A stretch of 64,000 nt of DNA from NCBI RefSeq assembly GCF_001949145.1, contig NW_019091607.1, positions 272,660-336,659 on the forward strand. The letters run 5' to 3'. The stretch's first letter is position 1. The number at the start of each line of letters is the position of its first letter. Of the stretch, positions 1 through 15,083 are shown piece by piece. A model generated the notes under the pieces. The model was not told where the DNA came from, did not search any database, and saw nothing but the letters and a program-made list of their open reading frames with translations. Origin of the DNA: Acanthaster planci. Taxonomy: Eukaryota > Echinodermata > Asteroidea > Valvatida > Acanthasteridae. Both the position numbers and the translations under genes were made by a program.

Positions 1-3000
1 TCCTGCCGCCTCTAAAAAGGTTTCTTCATTTTCTTCACTCTACGTTTCTGAAAGCTTCCGAGCCAGTTTTGACTGAGTCAGAGGGATCTTTGTTTTCGTA
101 AGAAACACGTAAATGATGTGACTAGGCTTCCGAGTGCCTTTAGCGTTTACTCCACAGGAAAGGAGAGACGTTGAACTCACAGCGATGCTTGGCCACGAAA
201 TTATCCGCTGAGCAGAGACAGGTTATAGGCAAGGGCGTCGCCAAGAGGGGGACAAGAGGATGGTGGCGGAGGTACTAATCAGTGGCAAACTGACAAACTA
301 TCAAGGGTGGAGGTGGGGGGGAGACAATTCTGAGAAATTTCACGTAAACAAGTCGACATTTCCCCTTTCCTCCTCTCTTGTCCTCTATTTATGGTCTTTC
401 TTTCAAGAGGGGGGGCACAAGTTACACGATGTGTTTCGTTTGTGGTGGTATCTTCTTCCAAGTAGCTTCGGTTGGACTGACAGAGAGGCTGAATTGGTTA
501 TCCTGCCCTCTTGAGTCAGGGTTCTTACGTAATACAATGTAGCTTGACACTTGGAAAACTGAATTCCTAACGGTCGTTGACAGCGCACCCTTGACCCGAT
601 GTGGGGATCTTACGCAAACAGCTTTTTATTAATGCTGCATCAAAGGAAATCAAGTGCTTACCTGATTTTGTGCCAAGCCTCGTCTCCAAATTTGTCCAAC
701 ACGAGAGCCCTTACACAGAGGTTTATGAATCCGTACTACAAAACGGACAAATAACGAAAAGACCTGTTAAAACAGCTAATAAAATCAAAACAGTTTTAGT
801 TTCCAGCACGTACTGAAACAATTTTTCCACATGCAATCTTTTTACTTTCAGACAATGGGCATTCAGCCCAAGCCTAATTTGTAAACTAAACTAGAGACAC
901 ATAACACAAAAATTGATTTCTAGACGTGGAAAAACATTTCGAAGAACAAAAAGACAAAGCTTGAAACAGAATGACATATGGAGCAGGACTTGTCAAAGTG
1001 GTCAGAATTTTGCGGTTTTTTTACTGTCACCGATTTTGTTCTTCAGTTAAGAGAGGCGTAAGAATTCGAAGTTCAATTTCACGTTCAGCATGTCCAGGCT
1101 CGCACAATGGTTGTCTGGACTGGCGATTTTCACTGCAATTTCAATTCCATTTTCATTTTACAACAGCAATTAGTTTACATGACGAAAATTCAAAAAGGTA
1201 TGCACCAGGCTTGCTTCCCATATCCACAAGTTTCTTACTGGCTGTTGAGCTCATAATATTTAGATCATTTGGAAGCTAAAGGTAGTCCCGTTCATTTCAG
1301 TTGAAGGTCTCAATAGTTGTTGATCTACATTTGAAACGTGACGTAGTCACTGCAAATAACCACTTTATGAAAGTGTATAGTATGCGCGCTATATGGTTGT
1401 GGTTGCTGTCTGCAGGTAAAACCGGAAAGCGATTTTCATACCAAACAATTAATAGCAATGAATACCTTGCATTACGTGAAGAGGTATTACCAGGAGAGAT
1501 ATGAAATTAACAAAACACAAAGTAAGTTGCACACACATTGCAAGCGATTGTCTAATAGTGAATCTGGGTGACCAAATGCGCTACGCAAAACGCACCTGCA
1601 AATGTGAATACTGTTCAGGCAGAACATTAAATCATCTCACCATGCAACAATTCTCATGTATATTTATATAACCAAAATAAAGGACTTGGAGCAGCACTTA
1701 CTTTCACGCGACACCTGTCTGTTTCTTTCTTTCGCAAATTTCTATATTCACCAACGATTACTTCAGAGGTTGAATTAAGCATTGGTAAACAAATTAGAAT
1801 AAAGTGGAATTCAAACTCTAAGTAAAATCAACTACCAATCATCCTCTCCTTGGAAAGTCTCATCCTGCTTCATCACTGGAAGCACATTGACCTTGAAAAG
1901 ACGGGCTATCAATCCCTGCCCTAATGCACTCATAACTTCATCAGCACAGCAACGGATGCAACCTGGGTCAATGCCGTGATCTGGATTTCTATTTAATCAT
2001 GGTGGCTGCAATAGGAGGGGCGGTGCTTCCGCTCTGTATATGGCGTACAAAGGTAAATCCTTGAACGGGATTGGCAGACAGGGCGCACATGCAAACCAGA
2101 TTTTGACCCCCGGGGAAGTTAATAATACGCCTATTTTAGCCACCTGGTTTTTTTTTTCATCACGAGGATCTTCCTTTATTCAAAGAATTATATCAAAGTA
2201 TCTTCCGCCGAGTATAACTGTCGAATCGCTAAAAAACTTGGTTGGATAAGCGACGCGGAGTGGTTACAAACGACGGACGGATATATACCGGTAACAATGT
2301 CAGACATATCCCTGTGAATGCTTTCTATACGATAATTTCCAACAAAAAACACGCCACTGATACTTTTTCCACAATTTCCAGCAACCCCTACGCCGACAAA
2401 TTGAATAAGCATGGAATTGCTTGTGCAGACCCGAGAGCAACAAATGTCCTAACAGCAGAGATTGCGAAGACACTCTGTCGACTCATCACAATGTCTGCGC
2501 GATGTCTCTCACCCTAGTTTCTATCCCTCTGATTTTGAGGGACAAAGGATTTCGAGGCTTCTAAGAGTTAGGGCTACGAAATTGAAAAGAACCAGTTTGA
2601 GAAACCATCGGCCAAAAAGCTGACTGAAAATGGCGAGGCATTATATCCTCAGGGGAAAGTGTTAACATACAGCAGTGTGAAAAATGGTTTATACAGCGTT
2701 GTCGAAATCTACATGGAACATGTCGGATGTATTTGAGACTCGCGAAAGTGCACTATGTTGCTGATTACGAAGATCCATGAGCATATGGACAAAAGCTGGG
2801 CAAAAATTCAATGTATTAGTCCCGTTATTTAAAAATAAACTGAACTCAAATCTCAATACAGCTGTACCAAAGACTGCCAAGAACAAATTGTCTATTTAAA
2901 CATGCAGGTCTGCGGTTGTATAATTTCATCCTTGTTGATCCTGCATTACCGTATTAAAATTATTGCGAGAGAGCGTTCAGTTTTATGCTCAACACTGTGA

Positions 3001-6000
3001 AGTTGGTTTGTGTACCTACTTTTATCATCTTTGTTCTTGATATTCTCTATCTACATTCCCCATTTAACGAGTGAAAATCCTGTTCGAAAACAACGTTTAC
3101 GCGGTAGCTCTCGGAATTCGGAAGCTCGTTTTCATGATTATTATACTGATTCAACACCGGGGAGGGGGTGTGACTAGGTCCCCTCCCCTTTGCGCCATGA
3201 ATGTGCACGTATTACAGGTACACGGGTCGTGGTTTGATGAAGGTGGTCAATTCGTCGAAGTGAGGAACCACGAGGACTTTAAATTGATTTTTCAAAGGTT
3301 TTTGACTGTCCTGTTCAAAGACACATTAAAGTTGCATGTGGGGTATCCGGTTTTTCCTAAACAAAACGATTGTATAGAGACAAGGAAAACAAAAACACCT
3401 GCCAGTCTTAGGGAGACTTGGAGAGGTTACTGCCCCCATGAAACAATACAACTATCACTGTTGGTCTAAATACGGGTGCATAGACTTAACTAACAATCTG
3501 ATGCTTCCACAATTATCATACATCTTATTGTCATCTTCCGTCCCCGGTTCATTTCATATCAATCCAACTGCTCCTGTCCTTATTTATCTCCTTTAAAACT
3601 AACTATGTCGTCTTGATTTTTTGAAGTAATGTTTATTCTCCAGAGTCCAATTGAAACCACTGCAGTATGTTTTCGTTGCGATTGAGAGTGCATGTATACT
3701 ATTCAGATTTCTTTATTTCTGTATATAATTATTTCAAACAGTCCAAATGAACAGTTAACTGAGATGGCAATAAAAGCAGGCTGTTGTTATGAAAACAAAT
3801 ACGTGAAAACATGTTGTTTTGCTCTCTTTGTGCATTAGACTCCGCTTTTCTTACATGTCAAAACCGCTGAGAATCAGGAAGAGTGCCAGATATAACCGCA
3901 GTGTCCTCGTTTTGACAAAAAAGGGAAGTGTGTGTTTGTTTCCGAAGACACTTATCCTTAAGTCCTAGTTTCTTTTCCAGAAAATATACTGCAATACATA
4001 CAAATGCGAATCGGGGAGAATGCTATGCCAAACAGACGAATTTGAATGGAAGCATGCGGAAATTGTTTGCTGGTTAATTAACCTCTTCCCAAAGCCTAAT
4101 ACGAATTTGAGTGGATGACTAGTTAAAAATGGAATTTGTTTGTTTCACAAATGGGCGCTCAAATAACGAAATCTGATCACCTGTTTTTGATAGTGGAATG
4201 CGCGCATGTGACGGAGAATTCAATTTAGAATCAATCTGAATATGCCCCATGTATTTTACCATAAAACAGGCAAGCTTGTTTTTTTAGGTGCTGAGCGCAT
4301 GTGGTCGCTCATTAAACGAAGTGTAAAATTCTAACCACATTTCCAAACCCTGTATGTTTAATACTCGGTACATATTATACCGCAAGGTCATGCCGACTTA
4401 CAGTTAAATCTATAGCATTCGTTTCATAAGAAAAAATGCCATTTCCTTTTAAACGAGAACTAAAAGAGAGAATATTACATTGGAAATGGTTTTGTAGCTT
4501 GTTAAATTACGACGAGACGTAAAGGCATGCAATTTGTTGGCCCTGCTGTTTTCAGCAATAAATGGAACAGCAGAGAATCGGAGGCGATTTCTTTTAGACT
4601 TTTGATTATTATTTAGTGATAAGGTGCATTCTCCGCTTTCACCACAAACTTTGGAATCCATCGTGGTGAGGCGTAACAATCTTTGAGTTGTCCTGGATGA
4701 TATATAAATAATTGGTTCATGTTTGTCAGTCCTCAGAGAACCGTGAGCTTTACCAAATTGATAACACGCAACGTTTTAATGAAACAAAATGTGAATCTTG
4801 AATGCTGATGTCAAAGTCAACAGGTGGACTAGGTAATTCAAAGGCAGAACCATTATTTGCAATCATCCAAAAGGTAACTGACAAAACTATTGTTGAAAAG
4901 CACAGGGCTAAACTCCCTGTGAAATTGTTCTTTTTGGCAAGCTGAAGAAAACAATGAAAGGAGGCCGTTTCCAACGATGCGTCTGATGACGCATGTTTTC
5001 GGAACTTGCCATTAAGAAGCCAGCGCAAGCGCTGACGTCACATACGTGGTTCATACAAGTCGATGGTTCTGTGCGTGACATTGTATCAGCATTTGACTGA
5101 ACCTGAGAACGTTTCTCAAAACACTGAGTTCAGGTGCAATTCAAAATGTGATTCAGCAACTTTTGATATGAAATTAGAATTCTAAAATATTGTTTTTTCT
5201 CGGAATATACAGTAGTGTATTTACTGAGTTGAAAGATCTTCAGGTTTGTTCCTCGGCACCCTTCTTGACATTTTACGTGCTGTTGCCTCAGAGGAACATA
5301 ATGCACAAATGACAAAAGATGGACTGTATCTTTAATACCACATTTATTTACATACAAAATTTGACACAGACAGGATTAAACGGCAGACTGTCCAACTCAG
5401 AAAAACGGGACTTTTGCATTTCAAAGGTGGCATACTTACCATTTCAGAACTCAGTCGAAGAAATGGTGTCCAGGTTGAACGGTTTCCACATGTGGTGAGC
5501 TCCCTCCCTCAGACTAAATCTATCAATCTCGGTCGGTATGCTGCGATCATCGTTATTCTTTAAGCCGTGGGAGACGCCGCTCGCCCGCCTCCATAAATTC
5601 AGCGCTGGCCGAAACCGACTTCTGCTGACAAGATAGAAACTTGTCAGCCTCTACGGCAGGTCGTCGTGCAGCTGTCTACTGTAGACGAAAAAACGAGAGA
5701 CGGAAGAGCACGTTTCACATCTAGTCACATTACCGAATAGAGTGATTTGGGTTGAGTGCGTGCTTAAATAGCGAGCATTCGCATTGCTGGCCGCGTGCAT
5801 GTGCGTGCTGCCTCGGTTTCTATGGTTATCGACAACGGCTAGCAACAGGCTTGGTAGGTTTGCACTGAGGACTGCCGTGCCTGATGTGTAATCGAATCAT
5901 TTTCACCCATGCGGTGGCCGAACGGTAAACCTCAACTATGACAACCAACCAGCTTATGATCTCAGCATGCAATTACTCAATTATTTTGTCCAGCATCACG

Positions 6001-9000
6001 TTGCCTACACACTACATGTACATCAACCATTTAGGATGGTGGGACATTCACATGTAACCAAATACATTTTTTGTAAGAGAGGAAAGACTCAGGAAGTGTC
6101 TGGTACACTGCAGACCAGTTTGTAGGCCTAGATATAGTACTTAAAGATAGGCTGTGACTCAATCGAAATTAGAAGCTACGGGAATAGCACCGATAATACA
6201 GTGACCAATAGATATAAAATGACCAAGACAGGTTGTGAACATGGCAGCCATTTCTCCGGTAAGAGCTTTTATTCCACAGGGATACAAGTGAGTATAGACC
6301 ATTTGTGTTATCCCTTCGTAACCAAAGCAGTGACTGGAAAGATCGGTGCCATGCATAGTTAAATAAAAGTGACCAATAATGTATCACCTTTCGATAACGA
6401 AAGGAAACGCCACTACCAAACAGCAACTTTGTAGTACAGGGTGCAATTCAGTGGGACCGGATTTAGATTCATCGGTAGCATTCACGGCATTCCCCTTTAA
6501 TACTTCAATTAATATTGTACAGTGTAGGTCAATCTATGATACGTTATCGGTCGGTGGTGCGGTTATTCGTTGCTTACTGTAACACCATACCAGGCACTAA
6601 CCCCCACCTTGAACAGTGAAAAAGACCTGAGTGCTCTTGCTAAAATTTGGGTTAGGCCACTCCCACCAGATCCTCATAGTCAGAGGGCTTTGCACAAAAC
6701 TTCCCATATTGCTGTCGATTGAGTGAGGATATGATGGTGCTAACTTTTTGCTGTAGCATTTTTGCCTCACTTTGATGGAAATCACTCCGTGCTGAAGTGC
6801 TCACTTTAATTTTACAATCTCGTGACACTATGTCGCTCAAGACAATCGAACTTTGAAAAAGCTGGGAGACGTAAAGGGAATCTTTCAGGTCACTTTGGGA
6901 GCGAAAAGTTGTCCCTGTTTTATCCACTCCTCTGATTTTTCGCTGACATGCATTTGTCGATATGACAAATTGGCTGTTAGAGAAAATAAGCGAAAAGACT
7001 GCATTCCCCCCAATTTGGCCGAAAATTGTCAGTTACTTTACAATTTGCCTCACAGCTGTGAACCTTTTGCCTCATAGCTGTGAACTTCTAACTTCTAACT
7101 TGAGGGAGTTCATATCCACGTAAATTCATTGTCACTGCAACAGCTGCTTGCCCATGCAGCTTTGAGTGCAAGATACATGATTACAGTTTAAGTCATATAC
7201 ATCTTTAAACAAAATGAGAACATAGAACCTGTTCATTGCAAGTAGCTATACATGCGTGTGATTTCAAGTCACTGGAGTTCGCGTTCGTATATAAAGGAAA
7301 CTGCGTGACTCAGGCTGCTTTTTGTCACAGGAAAATGCCATGTATATTTATTGTTTAAATATGTCAGCCATGATTATTTGAGTGTTTATGAGGTGTACAT
7401 GCAGATGTCAATTAAATATTGAAGGGATGTGCAGGCATCTTCAGAAAACACTGTACGCCATTTGGTAAACTATAAAATTGGCTGAAAAAACCCAACTACT
7501 TCATAAAAACATTGTACAAAACAGCGTTATCGTGCTGACATGTAATTATTAAATATGACAGGGGTTTACTTGCTATCCCGAAGAAAAGTTGTTCGGAAGA
7601 GATCAGATCTTTTGTCCTACCAGGAAAATAACGTATTCCTCAACGATGAGAAATCGAATCTTGTTAACCTAGACAATCCCGCGAATCTTGTTGACGGGAT
7701 GAGCTCCGTACCACTGCATTGTGGGTGTTACCTTAATGCTGTCAAAATATTGCAGTGAGTAACCAGGAAGCCAGAAGACAGCACCCGGATTGCATTGCAG
7801 AGAAGTACGTTTTTGTTATCCCGGGTAGATTGGGGACTGGAGTAGATCACGATTCGTAATAACAATTGGCCAATCGAGCCGCGTGCGTGTCTCGCGAGAC
7901 CCAAACCTCTCGTGGCCATCATGCGCGCAAACGAACACTAGAATTGGCACACACGAGGACAGCAATCTGACACTCGAGGACCAAACCCCTCGGATAGGAT
8001 TCCCATCCCAAAGACCACAGTCTCCCAGGACCGACACCAACTTCCCCTTTCTCGGAGCTCTATTCAGAGAAAAGGCAAAACTTTTGGCATGCCTACCGTC
8101 CCTCTCTCAAAAAATACCCCTCTCTTGGAAAGTGCCACTATTCCAAGGTAATTATAGATGTTCACACTTTTCAACTGTGGCAAGTCTGCTTACTCAATAA
8201 TGATAATAATAATCATGTTCCTTTTGAGTACGCATCCTTTTTTGTAGCAAAATTAGAATCATCAGGGTTATGTTCCAATATATACTGCTCAACCACCGGC
8301 AATATCTGTTCAACGTGAGACATAGGGGCCTATGCTAGCACCGTATCTCATCACAATCGTACATTTAAGAAGCTGTTCGATTAAAACACTACACTGATTA
8401 AAAAAATCCCGGCGGTTGGAAAAAAATTGTAACAGGCAGGTACATATTCCCTGCACAGCCTTAGCCTTGTAATGGGGTTCCACTCTCTTGGGTTTTCCCC
8501 ATGGAGTAGGGTGGACAAAACTCTCCTCTCGAATCAATAAATTTCTCCAGGTGAGTCGTTACGGGCACATCGCGCCGCAAGTATCCTTCCGCCCATCAGT
8601 CAAGCATAGGGCCTGCAACTTCCAACCATCTGGGTCGTCACCTCTTTATCACAGTTATTAATTTAAATCAATATGCCAATTACGTACTGTTGCCGGGAAC
8701 AACACAGTTGCAGTATGTGCAATTTGGGCGCAACAAAGGTTGGCCTTCCATTCATTTACGGTCTTCACCTGCCGATGTTGTTTAACCTGTAAATTGCTCT
8801 GCGCACTAGCTCTTGCGCAGTACGGAAAATATGTATGCATTTCATGGAGCCAAAACATTTTGGTGCGCCTTGGAGTAAAAAGTAATAATACTTTTGTTTC
8901 AGAGTCATTCTAATAACTTGAGCAAGTGTTTTCTCACAGCTTTGCCCTTTTATATAATGAGTACTTGTTTCTTTTGGTTTGGACAGAATCACAGACATCG

Positions 9001-12000
9001 ATCAAACTAAATTTTCTTGCTCCTTTAAAACCCTACATGAAGATTTAAAGTTCTTTAGTCCACTTGATTGATTGTGAATCCACTCAAAATCTCAGAATTC
9101 TCAACTTGCTTTGTCAGAAACTCGTTTCCATCAGGACACACATGTCCGTCGGCAGTACAATCAGAGTTCACTGTTTGTTCTCCAGCGTACTCTGTGCTTT
9201 GCACCCGATCACCTCAGTAACTGTCCGCAAGCACTTGACGTCAGAGAGGAGAACTTACTCGGTGGGCAAAAAGGTAAAATGATCTGATATATTTGTACAG
9301 TACCACCCGCCTGCGAGATTTATGTACACAGGCCGGTAGTTAACCACAGTTCGCGTGGCTACTGCCAACAACCAGACCGACAGCTTGGCGCAGTGGTGTT
9401 GGTCCTTCTCTGAACCTGGTAGAAAATCTCTCCTGCGACACCAATGATGATAAATCCGTTAAGTGTATGATCCTATAAACTTCTGCAGTAGCCAGCTGTC
9501 TTATGAGGGATTTTTGAAGCTAAACGATGACCACATGCTTACACAGGCGGGTCAGTCTACTGCAAAATGGTTAACAGTCGCATAAGTTAAATAGCACCGC
9601 TTCGTTGGTATTACGACCAGAGGGAAATCCTGAAGGAGCTTATTATTACTTAATTGAATGCGTGTACATTATGTTCGTGAATTCCCAGTCTTTCTCCCCC
9701 GACAACTTTCAAGGACAATCATATAATCGGTCAAAACGGTAAAAACATTTTGCTTGAAAAGGTAACATCCCTATGCAAGAGTAACTTGATACAAAATGGA
9801 AATTTACTATGCGAACTTCTGCTAAATCAAGAACAACCTTTGGTGTGCAAATCATCCCCCCCCCGGATTGCAGGTGACTGGAGGTAAGGTGATCAGTAAT
9901 CCTGCATGTTGGTATCAAGCATGGCATGCGCCCCTTGAATATGCCAAAATCATTCTGATAAGGCCACAAGGATATTTCGATGTAGGCCAGCCAAGTGACA
10001 GAAATGTACATAAACGAATTCCTCGGGCGTAGCAATCGACGTAGGAAGCTCTGGTGATGTAAAGCATGCAGCCAACCACTAATAGTTTTTCGGGTATATG
10101 TAACAAAGACGCCTGCACAGATGTAGATTGCAACGCCGGAGTGTGGTGGGATTTTCACGGTGCGAAGCTTCGTACAGCACTGAGGCGTACCAAATCAATT
10201 AGGAAGCCCGTATACCGCGGCGGTCAAGTCCCTCAGGCATGTTGATCGGGATACATATTCAGTAATGATTTGCACCCGTTTCCCCTTTTCTGTCTTTTGC
10301 AAAATGGCTTTACGCGCATTTTTACGTCCTCAGAAAATTGGTTCATCGCCCGCATGTGTCGGATATACGAATATATTTCTCTGTGCATTTCCATCCGGGT
10401 TGCTTAATCACACTCCGCCTGTCACCAGTTTATATAATGTACTTCAGGATGGTTTTAGTTCATACGATCGGATTGGGATTCTCTTTGGGTCAGCGACGAA
10501 CATGACAGCTGCACACAACTCAATGTAACGTTAAAAGAATAAATTGAGCTTTTAAGCTCCTTGGGTTTGTTAATCTTACACAAACTTTTTGTATCACTTC
10601 CATTTTTGTTTCAAACCATTTTTGTCCATCACAAAAAGTACAGTTCAGAGGTATAGGTTAAAGGAATAAGAAATTGATGCGTTATTGGAGGTTTTTTAAT
10701 TTGTTTTTGTTTTGCATTGGAGGTTTTGACAAAAGATGAGTAAAGTGTCTCTAATAAAGTAAATTATCCAAATTAGTTCCATACATGGAGGTAAATAGAT
10801 GTAGAAGCGAGATGTATCACTCAAAATCTAGGGCCACAGACATTAATTTACAGTTACAAACGCCTTGGGATACCAGTCCACGCCTTCAATTCTTGGCAAA
10901 AGATCACAAATTTGATACAAAGTGATTACACATTCGATACAAAGATACAAATTTGATAAATGACTGCTAGCATTACAAAACTAATGCAGCAAGTAGTCTC
11001 AGTAAATTCGATAGATGCAAGACGGAATTTCCAAAATCAACTTTACTCTTCCTTTTAAAGGAATATGACGGGAATATGATTGACAGCTTCGGCTCAAGAA
11101 GTGCCAAGGAGCTGTAAGTGTAACGATGTGCTTTCAAGTTTACGCTCAATGCAGTAGCAAAGAAGAGGTACCAATAATGGAGACAAACTAATTGAATCTG
11201 TCCCGGAAACCAAATAGCGGTTGCCGATAATAACATCGATTAGGTCTCCCTCCATTTACTCTGGCACAGTGGCGGTCTTAAGTCTTCCGAGTTTCCCTAA
11301 TGATCTGACGAGTGCTTGATTTCGTATGCGTAGCCACACTCCGCCAGCCTCTGAAGCAGAGCACCGGCCGCCGTCCTAAGGGAGCGAGCGCAAACGACCC
11401 CGACGGAAGTGCAGGCGCAGCCAGGCGGAGAATTGCGGCCAACTTTTTTTTTTCTCTGAGAATACAAAAACTAAAAAACAAAGGGGTGTGTTACAGAACT
11501 CGTAGCAAACAAATTCGGATTAGCATAGCAACTTCTCCAATGAGTCGAGAGGGTAAAATGTAGCCTCACGACGCTGGAACTCCTCCTACACAGGCAAACA
11601 ACTTGGAAGCTCGAAATGGTCAGGTTTAGACGGATCAGCATTTGACCAAACCTGTCCCGCACTGAATGTGACCAAACCTGCCACCTGAGAGCATCTCCCC
11701 TGAACATCATATTGTTGTTTTTGGCAATTCTACAACCTATGGAGCAAGACTGCGGTCGTAACGACTATGTTACATAATGATCAACTCTGTTCGTCAAAAT
11801 GTATACAGAACTTTCCTCTAGCACAAACTCAATAAAGGCGAAACAAATTTGATGGAACACAGCAACACAGTTAAACACGGCAACACAGTTAACTTACAGT
11901 AAAATCTTGGGAGAGTAAGCTTAGGACCCCCTTCACCCCTATATATTCTATTCTATCTATTCCATTTATTGAAGTCTTCTGTCCACTTTGTGCAGAGCAC

Positions 12001-14014
12001 GTGTTGTATTTCGACAAAATTCAAGGTAAGACTAGAGCGACATGTAACAAGAAAAGACTGAGGATACCGTTTCTGTTCGTGACAGATCAGCATTTACCCT
12101 GATACATGTTGACAATAATCCACAAACTTTTAAGGGGTGCTCTTCTCCAGGGTATGAGGTTCCCCCAAAACGACAAAGGGCAGATATATGGCGATGGCAC
12201 ACAGGACAAAAGTCGGTACAACAAGTAGGTCAGTCAAATTCCAATTGTTTGAATATGGCAGTAATTCACATGCAACAATTCTGTGACGTCACCAAACCCG
12301 AAAGCCATGTCACCAGATCACCTCGTGTTTGTTACACTATTACAACATGACCCAAAATACTTAATGAAGCGTAGGCCCGAGTGCCTCACCTAGTCGTATT
12401 TGCCAGTAATAAAATCTAACAAATTAATAATGCAAGTACGCCACAGACATTATTTGCTTGTGGGAGGCCTATTTCATGGATGGGCCTAATGGTATACCAA
12501 CGGTGATGTGCGCACAAAGGTGTTGCAACCTTTCATAATTTAGTACGAGCGGAATCGACAAAAGGGAAAAACCATTCATTCTCACTTGTGGATGAGTTTG
12601 TCATTTCCATACAATAAACAGCGAATCAATTCTAAATTGAAATGAACGTGTAGTTTAGAAAGTGACTGAAGTTGGCAGTTTTCTCCAGCAGTGGATAGAG
12701 CTATTTTCGTGAGTATTTCAGAAGTGAAAACACTCTATTTTCCAATGATCGTTGAACGAAGAACCAGCTTGGAACACTTCGTGCGTTATGGGAGTATCAA
12801 TCACATAGGATTGGCCCCGACCTGCGCGAACAGTTGCCCGCGCAATCGGGAACAGCCTATAGTCTGTGAATTTGTAAGGATATCAAGCAAGTTGATCATG
12901 GAATAATGTAACCACTTTTTGTTTTTTTCCTTTGTAATAAACAAAAGAAAGCATGAAGGCCAGTGCAATTGAAACCGCCATATTGTACACTTACCAAAAT
13001 CTGTCTAGTTTATAAAATAACAGGAAAATACACGGTGAAACATAACGGTAGATGGCCCAATGATGGATTAGTGTCTTTAACAAATGTTTATTGTTTTAAA
13101 GTTTTAATGTTAATTGTTTCCTATTTAATTGTTTTAATATTTGTTTTATTGGGGCAGCAGGTCCTTAGATCATAATATTTTTACTTTTGCTGCTCCATTC
13201 CTTTCTCGTTATTTTTATGAAGAGTGGCTAAATAAATAAATAATAACAATAATAAAAGAGGTTTTAACACTCATCCTACGCAGCTCCATATTGAAAACAG
13301 CATTACCGCAAGGCTATCACTAAAACACTAGGGATATTCATTACTTGTGAAATAAATAAATAAATACTAGTGAAATAAAACAAACAACATTTAGTGCGCT
13401 GCACGTTTTTAAAGAGTTGTTGCAAATCGTAATGTAATTCACACATTAAACATTTAAAGATGGAAACGAACATCTGCTCTGTTATTGATACACCTTTGAA
13501 AATTCGCGTGAATAAAAAACCTTCATGGTACGACATCGAATATCGACCATCGAACTAACTTTACTCTCATGTTTGAACGTGGGACGCCGGGTCTGGATCC
13601 CATGTAAAGCCGACCAGAGTCAGCTTCATTTGTGTATATGAACACGTGCATCACGGGCAGATCAAAACGTTCTGGCATTTGGTCCCTATTTCCGATGATA
13701 CACATACAGTTTAATAGTTACAGTCATACTCCTACAAAATAGCTTCCTTCGACATCTATACACCGCAGCATCCCCCCTTCCTACTCAAGGTATTAATCTG
13801 CGCTACTCTGAAGTAAGAGCATTATGGTTTTCATCTCTGAATAGAACGCTTTGGCAAGGTTTGTCATACTTGAAAAAGACATCCTATTTATAAGCTTTGA
13901 TTTGATTTTCAGAAAGAGCATGAAGTGGCATAGCCAAGTCACGTATGGCCGACGTTCCATCAAATTGATAGCATTTTCATAGAGGTAATGTAATATATGG
14001 CAGTGTTTGTACAG
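1..14014. other. Gene-free stretch, no recognisable exon
   Basis: I see no exon of a family I recognise on either strand. Open frames are short, show no conserved motif and lie in AT-rich sequence. Small local features only: short direct duplications at about 7050-7085 (CTCANAGCTGTGAAC twice) and 11860-11900 (GCAACACAGTTAA twice), and a GC-rich patch at about 11335-11445 without coding signal. Single exons of an unfamiliar gene could be missed without expression data. Confidence 0.5.
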
Positions 14015-14089
14015 CTTCGTCGGGCATAACATTATCCTCCAGCATATCCTCAACATCACTGACCCGAAGATGCCGTCGATTCCTACTGC

Positions 14090-14310
14090 AACTCGATGAT
14101 GCTGATCCTCACATCTCGCCTCATAAAGACGTCCTCGATAGAAATGGAACATCAACCACACTCACCTGACTTGGTTCCATGCGATGAGGACTGTAACCTA
14201 CTTTAGAGTACAGCCGCCAAGGCTTCCAAAAAGTGGAGGATGAGGACACAGCAGATAGAAGTTGAGGGAAGCTTCTTCGAGGGAACGAGACTGAAACTTT
14301 TGAAATAGTG
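14090..14310 (+). pseudogene. Decayed mariner-type transposase fragment
   Basis: Two peptide blocks in different + frames match the C-terminal catalytic part of mariner transposases. Block 1 (14095-14145) reads DDADPHISPHKDVLDRN, resembling the family segment around HDNARPH. Block 2 (14147-14194) reads EHQPHSPDLVPCDED, resembling HPPYSPDLAPCDF, which holds the last acidic catalytic residue. The blocks are one frame apart, and a stop follows soon after in block 2's frame, so this is a dead copy. The rest of the transposase is not clearly readable; similarity may continue weakly to about 14310. The longest open frames here lie on the opposite strand and are chance. The motif match is seen directly; subfamily is not determined. 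Confidence 0.55.
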
Positions 14311-14864
14311 TGTGTATCATCAGAAATATGGGGCCAAGTCGTAGGACGTTTTGATCTGCCCTCGTACAAGCACACTGTGTGTTTGATCTCGTGATTACAT
14401 GTCCAAATCGCAAAAGGCATAATTCAGACATTCGAGGACAGTCCCTTTTTACGTACAGATAATTCTTTTGTTCTTTCATTTTTACTATGCTTTTCTTTCC
14501 CTTTGTATTTGGGACAAAACGAACTTACGTATCAAATCCTTATACATTACCGCAATAGCCCTATCTGCATGCTATTTATACGGCCATGCTAATTATAGAA
14601 TTTTTGCAATGCGAACCAACAAAGACGCAAATCAATATACTGACAAGAATATAATTTAAAATCAGTGCTCTGGAATATGTGATTGCCGAACGTTCGGTAA
14701 CTGAGTACCTTCTTCTGTGCAAGCGGATTCAGTTCAGTGCCATCTATAAATTCACACAATCGTCTGAAACTCTAATAACGTGGTGAAAAAAGAATGCCTG
14801 CACATAACTAGGAAAGCACCAGTTACAATTATTCAGATTCTGAAGTCATATTAATGACATCCAT
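14311..14864. other. AT-rich gene-free stretch
   Basis: Between the transposase relic and the ATATT array I see no exon, repeat or RNA gene that I can support. Confidence 0.45.
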
Positions 14865-14865
14865 A

Positions 14866-15083
14866 TTATTATATTATATTATATTATATTATATTATATT
14901 ATATTATATTATATTATATTATATTATATTATATTATATTATATTATATTATATTATATTATATTATATTATATTATATTATATTATATTATATTATATT
15001 ATATTATATTATATTATATTATATTATATTATATTATATTATATTATATTATATTATATTATATTATATTATATTATATTATA
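14866..15083. repeat. (ATATT)n microsatellite array
   Basis: About 218 bases of near-perfect pentanucleotide ATATT, roughly 43 copies, with no internal substitution that I could see. Since 5 is not a multiple of 3, the array has no stop in one + frame and creates a spurious open frame of repeated Tyr-Tyr-Ile-Ile-Leu. It is not a gene. Confidence 0.97.

Noticed and set aside
3071-3469. 132-codon + open frame
   Set aside because: No conserved motif; not supported as a gene.
5905-5935. tRNA A-box-like phrase GGTGGCCGAACGGTAA
   Set aside because: No B-box (GGTTCGANTCC-like) follows at tRNA distance and no cloverleaf could be drawn.
9709-10158. 149-codon - strand open frame
   Set aside because: No recognisable family; composition does not differ from neighbouring non-coding DNA.
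13793-14161. 122-codon - strand open frame
   Set aside because: Overlaps the mariner relic, whose recognisable peptides are on the + strand.
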